A stretch of DNA of 64,000 bases from contig JBJECE010000031.1 of the NCBI GenBank assembly GCA_051870755.1, positions 48,452 to 112,451 on the forward strand, given 5' to 3'. The position numbers were made by a program, and so were the translations under genes. Below, piece by piece: positions 33,144-41,252 of this stretch; position 1 is the stretch's first letter; each line of letters opens with the position of its first letter. This DNA is from W0P28-013 sp051870755 (GTDB taxonomy: Bacteria > Bacteroidota > Bacteroidia > Bacteroidales > Paludibacteraceae). The notes below the pieces were generated by a model. The model was not told where the DNA came from, searched no databases, and saw nothing but the letters and a program-made list of their open reading frames with translations.

Positions 33144-35126
33144 TCAATAGATGTTGTACGTTGTTTTGGTTACTTTGAACTCGGTGCGACGATTGATGGC
33201 ATTGACAATCTCCTGCTGCTCGGGCGTGAGCAGTTTAACGAGTTTTTCGTCGAGCGTTTCGTCTTTTTTGACAAAGCGCAACTCTTGTGCCATCGCTTCA
33301 TCGACCACTACGGGGCGACTTTCGCCGTAGCCTTTGGCCGTCAGACGGTCGGGCGCGATGCCGGCCTTTACCAAAAAATCGACCACCGATTTGGCGCGTG
33401 CTTCCGACAATTTCAGATTGGCGTCGTCGCTGCCCACGCAGTCGGTATGTGCCGCAATTTCGATGGCTATATTCGGATTGTCGGTTAGCATTTTGACCGT
33501 ACCGCGCAACGCCGTTTCGGATTCGGGCGTCAAATCGGCTTTACCAAATTCGAAAAAGATGTTGTCAATCGGTATTGGTTGGCCGATGGTTGGCAGCGCG
33601 AAATTTTCGACAAACGTTTTGCTGTCGGTCAATTGGTCGGTAGAAAGGCGCGCCGAACTGTTGAGGTAACCGCGCGAGGTGGCCAACATGATGTAGTTGG
33701 CGTCTTTGTCGAGTTTGATGCGAAAAGTGCCGTCTTTTTTGGCGCGAATTTTGACATTGGTGCCGTTGTCGCCCACCATTTTGATGATGGCATCGGGCAG
33801 CGTATTGCCTTTTTCGTCGGTTACTTTGCCTTCGACAGCATAAACCAATTCGGGCAATTCAAAACTGTAAAGTCTGTCGTAATACTTTGACTGATTGCGA
33901 TTTGACGAGAAATAACCGCGTTCGGCCTCGCCCTCGAAGGCAATACCGAAATCGTCGCCGTTGGAATTGATTGGCGTCAGCATATTGTACACCTGCCAAC
34001 GTCCCACAGAGTCTTTTTTCGCCTGAAAAATGTCCAACCCACCCAAGCCGGCATGGCCGTCGGATGCAAAATAGAACGTGCTGTCGTTGCGGTAGAACGG
34101 GAACATTTCGTTGCCGGCCGTATTGATGTCGGCTCCCATATTTTCGGGGACGCCCCACCCTTCGTCCGTATTTTCGACGAACCAAATATCTTTTCCGCCA
34201 AATCCGCCTGGCGCATCCGACACGAAATAGAGGCGTTCGCCGTCGGCCGACAACGTTGGGTGCGCCACGGTGATGGTACTATCCTTAAATAGTGTGATTT
34301 TGGTCGGCGTAGTCCACTGCCCGCCGGAGCGTTTGGCTGTCCAGATTTCGCCACCGACATCGCCGGCTTTGTCAATACGGCAGCGTGTGAAATAGATGGT
34401 TTTGCCATCGGATGTGAATGCAACGACGCCTTCATCGTCGTCGGTGTTGAACTCGCCTTCGAGCGGTTCAGGTTTCTCCCATTTGCCCGACGCATTGCGC
34501 CGTGTCGTAAACAAATCGTGATTCGGCGTGCCGGTTATGGCGTTTGCCTTGCGATTGGTCGTATTGTCGCGATTCGACGTAAAGACCAAGGCTGCTGCCT
34601 CGTTGCCCATGAATGCCGGCGCGAAGTCGGAATTTTTTTTCGAATTAAGCACATCGGCGGCTTTCACGACATAGCGCGTGGCCATTTTTTTCCACTCGTT
34701 GGCTTGTTGTGCGCCACGCAGTCCGGCGCGTGCCAGCGAATCGTCGTGCGTTTGCAGATAGATGTCGTACTGTTTGGCGGCTTCGGCATAACGCCCGAGC
34801 GCATGCAGCGATTTTGCATTGTCGAGAAAGACAATCGAATCACTGTACTTGTACTTGATGGCTTGCGTGTAAGCGCGCGTAGCGCGTGCGTGATTGCCTA
34901 TCAGGCGGTAGCATTCGCCCTGTTTGAAACAGACTTCGGCTTTGAGTTTTTTCTGTTTTTGGGTCGAAATGCGCGATTGCGTTTTTTTGTAAATGTCGGC
35001 CGCCGCAAAGTATTCGCCATTAGCATAGGCGCGGTCGGCTTTTTTCAGACGTGCCGACACGCTGCACGAAGCGCACACCAACACGATGCCCCACAACAGC
35101 ACTATTCGATTTACGTTTTTTGTCAT
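33144..35126 (-). CDS. PorE-like TPR / beta-propeller / CRD / OmpA lipoprotein of the type IX secretion system
   Basis: 660 residues from the ATG at 35126, chosen because it overlaps the radical SAM stop as ATGA. A lipoprotein signal ends LVCASC. Domain order: TPR region (~30-160), PD40/WD40-like propeller (~170-430, blades such as LSADGERLYFVSD and GHAGLGGLDIF), carboxypeptidase-regulatory-like domain (~435-510, VEGKVTDEKGNTLPDA), and OmpA peptidoglycan-binding domain (~515-640, with AAHTDCVGSD). This order and size match Porphyromonas gingivalis PorE (PG1058), which anchors the T9SS to peptidoglycan. A generic OmpA lipoprotein is the alternative. The T9SS-tagged amylase in this window supports PorE. 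Confidence 0.8.
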   Translation of the reverse strand: MTKNVNRIVLLWGIVLVCASCSVSARLKKADRAYANGEYFAAADIYKKTQSRISTQKQKKLKAEVCFKQGECYRLIGNHARATRAYTQAIKYKYSDSIVFLDNAKSLHALGRYAEAAKQYDIYLQTHDDSLARAGLRGAQQANEWKKMATRYVVKAADVLNSKKNSDFAPAFMGNEAAALVFTSNRDNTTNRKANAITGTPNHDLFTTRRNASGKWEKPEPLEGEFNTDDDEGVVAFTSDGKTIYFTRCRIDKAGDVGGEIWTAKRSGGQWTTPTKITLFKDSTITVAHPTLSADGERLYFVSDAPGGFGGKDIWFVENTDEGWGVPENMGADINTAGNEMFPFYRNDSTFYFASDGHAGLGGLDIFQAKKDSVGRWQVYNMLTPINSNGDDFGIAFEGEAERGYFSSNRNQSKYYDRLYSFELPELVYAVEGKVTDEKGNTLPDAIIKMVGDNGTNVKIRAKKDGTFRIKLDKDANYIMLATSRGYLNSSARLSTDQLTDSKTFVENFALPTIGQPIPIDNIFFEFGKADLTPESETALRGTVKMLTDNPNIAIEIAAHTDCVGSDDANLKLSEARAKSVVDFLVKAGIAPDRLTAKGYGESRPVVVDEAMAQELRFVKKDETLDEKLVKLLTPEQQEIVNAINRRTEFKVTKTTYNIY

Positions 35127-36205
35127 TTGCACAACTGTTTGGCCTTTTGAATTTTTTGATAATGGCACACCATCAAATTGCCATCGACATCGCGCAAGTG
35201 CATGCCGTTACCTTCGCAGTAGCGGAACATTTTGCAATCGGCACAAGCGTCTTTGCGCATCCACTCGCGATTGCGGTAGTTCTGAAAACGATTTTGCCAC
35301 ACGTCCCAAAAATCGTCCGTGTAAATATTGCCCTGATAATATTTGCCGCGTATGCTGGTACATGCCGAGATGCTGCCGTCGATGAGTACCGATGCGATGG
35401 AAATGCCGGCCGCACATTGGTAAAAATGGTCGCGCACAAAGCCTTCGTAGTCGCCCAAGAAACCTTCGCAACTATACGACACGTGCATTTTGCCCGCCTT
35501 GCGCAAGGCTGCGATAAAATCCAACAACCACACAAAATCGGTATCGTCGATGTGCAATTCCGGCATATTTTTGGCACGTCCCATCGGGTCGATGGTGAAC
35601 AAGCGCCAACGCCGCACACCTATATTATATAGAAACTCGGCAAAGTCGGGCAACGTTTTGATGTTACGCCGATTGACACACGTTACCACATCCCATACGA
35701 CCTGCGATGGTGTGTCGGCCACCATGCGCACGGCTTCTGTGGCTCGCCGAAAACTCTCTTTGTGTCCACGCAACCAATTGTGGTCGGCTTCGAAACCATC
35801 CAAACTGATTGTGAGTGCGTGCAGACCTGAATCCAGCAAGCGTTCGTAACGTTTCGGTGTGAGATACAGACCGTTCGTAACCATTCCCCACGGGAAACCG
35901 CGCCGATAGAGTTCGGCGCCGCACTGTTCCAAATCGTCGCGCACCAATGGTTCTCCGCCCGAAATGATAACCATCACTTTGTGCGGATCGACGTGCGGCG
36001 TGATGCTGTCGATGGCACGCAGAAAATCGGCAAAAGGCATATCGGGCGTTTGTTCGGCGGCTTTACAATCGCTGCCGCAATGGCGACAATGCACGTTGCA
36101 CCGCAGTGTGCTTTCCCAAAAGAGTTGGCGCAATTCGTGCAGTTGCTTGTCGTTGTTGCGCATTTTGCGCGCCAACTCCAACGCTATTTTTTGTCGCAAA
36201 TTCAT
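35123..36205 (-). CDS. Radical SAM/SPASM enzyme of the rSAM-lipoprotein system
   Basis: A 360-residue enzyme. The radical SAM core has WESTLRCNVHCRHCGSDC (CxxxCxxC at ~35-42) and GGEPLVRDDL near 85. The C-terminal SPASM-type region (~285-350) has further Cys clusters (SACTSIRG, DACADCKMFRYCEGNGMHL, MVCHYQ). It matches, as I recall, the Bacteroidota group labelled TIGR04133, found next to lipoproteins of TIGR04134. Overlaps are ATGA on both sides: with the second lipoprotein gene (36202-36205) and with the PorE-like gene. SPASM enzymes usually modify peptides, so the two lipoproteins are probable substrates. The product is unknown. Confidence 0.88.
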   Translation of the reverse strand: MNLRQKIALELARKMRNNDKQLHELRQLFWESTLRCNVHCRHCGSDCKAAEQTPDMPFADFLRAIDSITPHVDPHKVMVIISGGEPLVRDDLEQCGAELYRRGFPWGMVTNGLYLTPKRYERLLDSGLHALTISLDGFEADHNWLRGHKESFRRATEAVRMVADTPSQVVWDVVTCVNRRNIKTLPDFAEFLYNIGVRRWRLFTIDPMGRAKNMPELHIDDTDFVWLLDFIAALRKAGKMHVSYSCEGFLGDYEGFVRDHFYQCAAGISIASVLIDGSISACTSIRGKYYQGNIYTDDFWDVWQNRFQNYRNREWMRKDACADCKMFRYCEGNGMHLRDVDGNLMVCHYQKIQKAKQLCK

Positions 36206-36657
36206 TGTTTTTCAACCGGTTTCACGTCAAAATCGACGGTTGTGTTGGTAGTTCCCTTAAACCAACTATCAGTGTCGCCTTCAAACACGAGGTTTACGGT
36301 TTTCGACTCCGAGTGATACCTGCCACGTTCATCATCGACTTGGATAGTTGCTGCATCACTCGGCCACTTGCGGCCATCCACCGCATAATGTCCATTGCCG
36401 TCCGTGTATAGTGTATCTTTCTCGTAATCAGTAATTTGAACAACCACGCGCATGCTATCGACAGGCTGTTTGGTATCGGCATCTTTCACTGTTCCGTTGA
36501 TGTGATACTCTGCCGATGGCACGCCATACATGGCCATCACCTCGCCATTGCCATTGATAGACTGCGACGTGCTGCACATGGAAAATCCCAACAAAGCGAT
36601 AATCGACCCAAACAACTGATTGAGACGACGCAATAAATTTTGATGCAAATGTTTCAT
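36202..36657 (-). CDS. Radical-SAM-associated putative lipoprotein 2
   Basis: A 151-residue lipoprotein with a signal ending LLGFSMCSTSQ (lipobox Cys ~28). The family motif VMAMYGVPSAEYHINGTV near 40-57 is followed by a carboxypeptidase-regulatory-like beta domain (DADTKQPVDSMRVVVQITDYEKDTLYTDGNGHYAV). It is a clear paralogue of the neighbouring 146-residue lipoprotein. The shared pattern after the Cys is MAxYGxPxxEYxxxGxV. The stop overlaps the radical SAM start (ATGA). The conserved Tyr/Gly/Pro/Glu block is the obvious candidate modification site, which is inference. Confidence 0.85.
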   Translation of the reverse strand: MKHLHQNLLRRLNQLFGSIIALLGFSMCSTSQSINGNGEVMAMYGVPSAEYHINGTVKDADTKQPVDSMRVVVQITDYEKDTLYTDGNGHYAVDGRKWPSDAATIQVDDERGRYHSESKTVNLVFEGDTDSWFKGTTNTTVDFDVKPVEKQ

Positions 36658-36664
36658 GACGCTG

Positions 36665-37105
36665 TTATTTTTTCAGTACAACTTTTACTTTTTTTGCCGA
36701 TGCTTTGGTATTCAGTCCATCGGATTCGGTTTTTTGCATGGTTACCTGCACCGAGTCGACCGCCACGCCGGCATCGTCGGTCAGTGGCGTGCATACCAAC
36801 GTTACGGCATTGGCACCGGCACGTTGCACGCCTACCACTTCAAATCGTCCCTTTTGGTCGGTGGTATCGGGATTTGCCGCCGTATTGGCGATGCGAACTT
36901 CCACATTCGGTTGTGGTTTGCCGTGTTCGTTCAACACACGTCCATCGACACGATATTCGGTGAGCGGGATGCCGTATTTAGCCATAATATTGCCACGCGT
37001 CGGCCGCATTTGCGGCGTGCTGCACATGGTCAGTCCCAACAACGACAATAATGCGCCCCACAGCATATTGAGGCGTTTCAATGTTTGTTTACGCAATGTT
37101 TTCAT
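36665..37105 (-). CDS. Radical-SAM-associated putative lipoprotein 1
   Basis: A 146-residue lipoprotein with a positively charged start (KTLRKQTLKRLN), a hydrophobic helix and a lipobox (LLGLTMC, Cys ~28). Then comes the family motif IMAKYGIPLTEYRVDGRV and a CRD-like domain (NEHGKPQPNVEVRIANTAANPDTTDQKGRFEVVG). It is paralogous to the gene 7 nt downstream, probably by tandem duplication with divergence. It lies 15 nt after the phosphoesterase-propeller gene. It is presumably anchored in the inner leaflet of the outer membrane or exported to the surface, next to the radical SAM enzyme's operon. Confidence 0.85.
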   Translation of the reverse strand: MKTLRKQTLKRLNMLWGALLSLLGLTMCSTPQMRPTRGNIMAKYGIPLTEYRVDGRVLNEHGKPQPNVEVRIANTAANPDTTDQKGRFEVVGVQRAGANAVTLVCTPLTDDAGVAVDSVQVTMQKTESDGLNTKASAKKVKVVLKK

Positions 37106-37120
37106 ACTCTATCGTTTATG

Positions 37121-39034
37121 TTATTTTTTTATCGTCAGTCGCACCAGCAAGCCATCAAGCGTAGTCAGCAGCCAATCGGTGGCATTGATGGGCGCGATGG
37201 CATTGATGCCGGTATTACCTATTTTGTACTGCCACAACGTGTGTCCGTCGCCGGCATCGAGGGCTGTAATCAAGCCGTTGCGCGTGGCAAAAACAAGGAC
37301 GCGGTCGTTACACCCGATAGCGCATGGATTGGTATCGGCGACATACAATTCCTCTCTTTTCCAACGCACGTCAAAGGTTTTTATTGTGGCATCAATGGCA
37401 TAAAACCGACCATCGCCGGTGCGGGCATAGAGCGTACGCCCATCGTCGGCAAGCGCCAGCGATGCTATAAATCGTTCATTTTCGGACGATTGCCACAAAA
37501 TTTGTCCGTCAGCAGCATCGACAGCCACCAAACGTCCGCTGTCGGTAACCACAAACACATGCCCGCCCGCAATGTATGGCGACGTAACCGGATTGCCCGG
37601 CAATGCACACTGCCACACCGTTTGTCCGAACGTAGCATCAACGGCATAGAGTGTTTGGTCGGCTGCACCGAACACTACCCTATTATCGCACCACACCGCC
37701 GCTGTTTGAATAAAACCCTTTGGTGCGGAAGATACCCACAACGCGGCGCCCGATTCTACATTGACGGCACGCATTTTGGCATCGCCACTCCCGACGAACG
37801 CGACATCGTCCACAACGACAGGCGTGGCACACACGGCTTGTCCGGTTGCAAGTTTCCACAACAAGCGCCCATCGGCTGCATCAAGGCAATAGATGTTGTT
37901 GTCGCCACTGCCAAACAGCACCTTGTTGCGCGCTACCACCGGCGCCGCTGCAATGCGTTGTGCCGTTTTGTACTGCCACAACTGTTTGCCTTTGGCCAAA
38001 TCGAAGCAACGCATCATGCCCGAATCGTCGCCCACGAAAGCCCGATTATCGACAATGGCTGCACTGCCGTAAATGCCCCAATCGAGTTGCCGCTGCCATG
38101 CAACTTTGACGTTTTTGTATTGTTTGTTCACGTCGTAATTCGGCCGCGGAAACAGACGTTCGTTGCTTTCGGTATAGATGCGCGCCTCGAGCGGCAAAGC
38201 GTACCACCGATGCGCCGGTTCGCCAACGCGTTTTTCGGCGACATAGAGCGAATCGGCCATATCGCACACCGTGTAACCGCTCACCGAACCATTGCCACGC
38301 AAAGTCGAGCGCAACACCACACCCGTGATGCCATCGAAATCGAGCACCGCATTGCGATGATAATGGCCGCACAAGACGCCTTGCACATTGTATCCGCGCA
38401 ACAGGTCGGTTACGGCATACCAATTATCGACATCGCCATTTTGCAGCGGATGGTGCAACACGACATACACCGGCTGTTTGCGCCCTGCTTTTTTCAGATG
38501 GTGCGTCAGCCACGCCAACTCCTGCGGCGACACATGCGCATCGTTGCGTCGCAACATCGGGCTGCTGTTGATGCCCAAAAACAGATAATCGTTGAAGAAC
38601 AAGCGGAAATGATTATCGCCAAAAATGCGAACGAAATCGACCGTTGCCGATTCGGACACACGCGTATCGTGATTGCCGGGCACCACATAATATGGTATGC
38701 GCAAACCAGCCAACATCTGTTTGGCCAACCGCAACGACTTGGTGTCGCCATTGTGCGTAATATCGCCACACACAAGCACAAACGCCAAATCGGCGCGCTC
38801 GTTCACCTCGTCAATGGCGCGTTGCAAATCGTCCAGATTCTGCGGCAGCGTGTCGCACACATGCAAATCGCTGAAAATGGCAAAACTGAACGTAGCATTC
38901 ACCGGCGTGCGGTCGCGTTCCGTAGGAAAATCCTCGCGTTTTATTTCGTCGCCATTGCCACGAAACGATGGTTGAGCCACCGCCGCCACGGCCACACACC
39001 AAAGCATTATTACAAAAAATCGGCTGCGTTTCAT
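37121..39034 (-). CDS. Exported calcineurin-like phosphoesterase fused to a PQQ-type beta-propeller
   Basis: A 637-residue protein with a signal peptide at ~1-20. Residues ~48-270 are a metallophosphoesterase with all metal motifs (SDLHVCD, GDITHNGD, PGNHDTR, HHPLQNG, GHYHRN). Residues ~300-637 hold PQQ/YVTN-like beta-propeller repeats, each with a G-x-x-LWQYK-type strand (for example DLAKGKQLWQYKT, DAADGRLLWKL). The propeller probably binds a ligand or protein rather than PQQ itself. The substrate is unknown. It is the first gene of the run leading into the lipoprotein/radical SAM/PorE genes with only 15 nt between, so a shared envelope role is plausible. Confidence 0.87.
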   Translation of the reverse strand: MKRSRFFVIMLWCVAVAAVAQPSFRGNGDEIKREDFPTERDRTPVNATFSFAIFSDLHVCDTLPQNLDDLQRAIDEVNERADLAFVLVCGDITHNGDTKSLRLAKQMLAGLRIPYYVVPGNHDTRVSESATVDFVRIFGDNHFRLFFNDYLFLGINSSPMLRRNDAHVSPQELAWLTHHLKKAGRKQPVYVVLHHPLQNGDVDNWYAVTDLLRGYNVQGVLCGHYHRNAVLDFDGITGVVLRSTLRGNGSVSGYTVCDMADSLYVAEKRVGEPAHRWYALPLEARIYTESNERLFPRPNYDVNKQYKNVKVAWQRQLDWGIYGSAAIVDNRAFVGDDSGMMRCFDLAKGKQLWQYKTAQRIAAAPVVARNKVLFGSGDNNIYCLDAADGRLLWKLATGQAVCATPVVVDDVAFVGSGDAKMRAVNVESGAALWVSSAPKGFIQTAAVWCDNRVVFGAADQTLYAVDATFGQTVWQCALPGNPVTSPYIAGGHVFVVTDSGRLVAVDAADGQILWQSSENERFIASLALADDGRTLYARTGDGRFYAIDATIKTFDVRWKREELYVADTNPCAIGCNDRVLVFATRNGLITALDAGDGHTLWQYKIGNTGINAIAPINATDWLLTTLDGLLVRLTIKK

Positions 39035-39063
39035 GCGTTTCTGATTACATTGATAACAAACTA

Positions 39064-39071
39064 CAAAAGTA
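39064..39071 (-). promoter_or_regulatory. Promoter -7 element before the phosphoesterase-propeller operon
   Basis: Minus-strand TACTTTTG fits TAnnTTTG. The -33 region is weak (nearest TTTG spaced 24 nt). The predicted start is ~23 nt before the ATG at 39034. Confidence 0.38.
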
Positions 39072-39238
39072 GTTTTTTTTATTCAGACCACCATACAAAA
39101 ACACAAAAAATCGTTCAAACACCATTAAAATAAAGGATATTTAACACAACAATCGGCCATTTTGACTCTTTGCAACCACTGCACGACACCAACAGCATCA
39201 GCCATAAAAAAAATTACTATAAATTTTCGGAAAATCTG

Positions 39239-39269
39239 TTTGTCGATTCGTTTTTTTATTATAACTTTG
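39239..39269 (+). promoter_or_regulatory. Promoter of the beta-barrel/S41/Ste24 operon
   Basis: TTTG (39239-39242), 19 nt, TAACTTTG (39262-39269): a full match to the lineage consensus. The predicted start near 39276 excludes the longer upstream frame and supports the ATG at 39300. Confidence 0.65.
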
Positions 39270-39299
39270 CACATTTGTAAAAACGCTGCTCCACCGCCT

Positions 39300-40010
39300 A
39301 TGAAATTAAAACAAATCGTTACCATTTGCCTGCTTTGGATCCTGTCGGCGACGACTGCATCGGCCGCCAAATGGTACCTTGGTTTTATGGGCGGCTACGA
39401 CTACAACGCCTACTCCATCGAGACAAACTACGCCTACGACATGCGCTACAAAGGCCGTGGCGGACTGACCATCGGTCTACCCACCGAATTGTGCATCACA
39501 CAATGGTTTGCGTTGCGTGTAGATGTGATGTACATCCAGAAAAATCACAAAATGTATCGCACCAACGCCTATAGCGACATCTACACCAACACGACCAATC
39601 ACTATCTGCACCTGCCCATAATGCTCAACTTTTCGTTTGGCGGCGAAAAACTGCGCGGCTATATGAGTTTCGGTGGATACGCCGGCTGCTGGTTGGCCAG
39701 CCAACGCGAGGGACAGGCCATAGCCATCAGCAATGCGGCGGGTACGGAGAAAGCGATCTATGCGTTCGACGAAGTACTCAAAATAGACAACGCCATCGAC
39801 CGGCGCATCGACTCGGGTGTAACAGGCAATATCGGCATCGCCTTAAACATCGACGAGCGCATGATGTTCCACATCGAGGCCGGCTGCTACTACAGCCTGC
39901 TCAGCACCGAGCGCGACAAGACACTCGTGTCGCCCAACCCGCGCTACAACACCACATTTACCCTACAATGCGGACTCACCTTTGCCGTTGGCAAACACAA
40001 ACGCAGATAA
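39300..40010 (+). CDS. Outer-membrane beta-barrel protein (PorT/OMP_b-brl_2-like)
   Basis: 236 residues from the ATG at 39300. The in-frame extension to 39162 lies upstream of the promoter and is rejected. A signal peptide (~1-23, TTASAA) precedes eight-strand-like alternation: KWYLGFMGGYDYNAYS, GRGGLTIGLPTEL and KLRGYMSFGGYAGCWLAS, ending FTLQCGLTFAVG. Such small barrels include the T9SS factor PorT but also many unassigned proteins; nothing here proves PorT. It is followed after 9 nt by the S41 lipoprotein gene. Confidence 0.75.
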   Translation: MKLKQIVTICLLWILSATTASAAKWYLGFMGGYDYNAYSIETNYAYDMRYKGRGGLTIGLPTELCITQWFALRVDVMYIQKNHKMYRTNAYSDIYTNTTNHYLHLPIMLNFSFGGEKLRGYMSFGGYAGCWLASQREGQAIAISNAAGTEKAIYAFDEVLKIDNAIDRRIDSGVTGNIGIALNIDERMMFHIEAGCYYSLLSTERDKTLVSPNPRYNTTFTLQCGLTFAVGKHKRR

Positions 40011-40019
40011 CAAAACAGC

Positions 40020-41243
40020 ATGAAACATCCGCACGTCATATTATTGATTTTTGTTTTGGTAGCAAGCATATCGTGTCGCAATCACTCCAACGAATTGCTG
40101 AATCCGAACACGGCGCCGTACAGCACACCGCTCGAACAATTTGAAGTGGTGTGGAACGGCATCAACAACGGCTACGCCTTCTGGGATATCGACCCGACGG
40201 ATTGGGACTCGGTGTACACGGTTTACAAACCACGTTTCGAAGAATTATCCAACCAAACGCAAGTGCCGACAGCCACCTTGCAGCAATACTACGCCGACAT
40301 GTGCGGCCGCCTCATCGATCATCACATGGCTGTGGTGATACGCAATCCGAAACCGGCTGCCGACGACACCATCAGCACGTTTGTCATCAACCCGGGCAAC
40401 AGCGAAGTCAGAACACGGGCGTACTATCACGAGCGATTCTCCGATTCGCTGCTGATGGTCTGTATCGACAATCTGCGCAGTGCCGCCCTTGTCGATACCA
40501 TGGCCTACTGCAACACCACAAAAGGCAGCATTTTGGCATGCAATTTCAACGGCATCGCCTATCTGCATTTGTCGAAATTCATGCTGACCGAAGTCCTCAA
40601 CAGCAACGATTCGATCAGCCAAGCCATAGCCGATGTCTATCGCCTATTCTACGATTTGGCCGTGCATTCCGACACGCTGAAAGGCATCATTCTCGACCAG
40701 CGCGGCAACGTAGGCGGTTACGTCAAAGACTTCGACTATGTGTTGGCACCATTCATCGACAAGCCACTGACATTAGGCGCGACACGACGCAAAGAGGGCA
40801 TGGCACGTTACGATTACAGCGTGTGGATTCCGTTCACCATCGAACCGGCCGCCGAACATCGTGTACTCGACGTACCGATAGTCGCTTTGGCCGACATAAA
40901 CTCGGCCAGCATGGGCGAACTGACCACCTACGCCGTAACACTGCTGCCCAACGGATGTTTTGTAGGCGAACGCACATTCGGCGCACACGGACCACTATTC
41001 AGCAATTTCGAAATAAACTACAGCGGCACCTTTGGCGACAAAAATTTACAGACTACGCAACATTACGTTTATATGTCGAACGACGTTTTCAGAACAAACA
41101 ACGGCGACATTCTCGAGGGACAAGGCTTCCGCCCGAACCACCAAGTGCTGTTCAACAGCGAAAAGATGAACGCCGGCGACGATGTGCAACTGAAAGCCGC
41201 ACTCGATATTATTTTGAACAATAAATTCCCGACAAATCCATAA
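40020..41243 (+). CDS. S41-family lipoprotein peptidase
   Basis: A 407-residue lipoprotein (signal ending VASISC, Cys ~19). The N-terminal helical domain includes NGYAFWDIDPTDWDSVY. The catalytic region has LDQRGNVGGYVKDF near 225, the nucleophile segment DINSASMGELTTYAVTLLPNG with Ser ~302, and GERTFGAHGP. This is the tail-specific/tricorn-core fold of the interphotoreceptor-retinoid-binding-protein-like branch. No PDZ domain is evident. It is probably an envelope peptidase. The gene lies between a beta-barrel gene and a membrane protease gene in one operon. Confidence 0.85.
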   Translation: MKHPHVILLIFVLVASISCRNHSNELLNPNTAPYSTPLEQFEVVWNGINNGYAFWDIDPTDWDSVYTVYKPRFEELSNQTQVPTATLQQYYADMCGRLIDHHMAVVIRNPKPAADDTISTFVINPGNSEVRTRAYYHERFSDSLLMVCIDNLRSAALVDTMAYCNTTKGSILACNFNGIAYLHLSKFMLTEVLNSNDSISQAIADVYRLFYDLAVHSDTLKGIILDQRGNVGGYVKDFDYVLAPFIDKPLTLGATRRKEGMARYDYSVWIPFTIEPAAEHRVLDVPIVALADINSASMGELTTYAVTLLPNGCFVGERTFGAHGPLFSNFEINYSGTFGDKNLQTTQHYVYMSNDVFRTNNGDILEGQGFRPNHQVLFNSEKMNAGDDVQLKAALDIILNNKFPTNP

Positions 41244-41252
41244 GCCTCTGCT

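Noticed and set aside
37085..39133. 682-codon plus-strand frame opposite the phosphoesterase-propeller gene
   Set aside because: The minus-strand frame has complete metal and propeller motifs; the plus frame is its mirror.
39162..39299. 46-codon N-terminal extension of the beta-barrel gene
   Set aside because: It lies across the full-consensus promoter; the ATG at 39300 begins a proper signal peptide.
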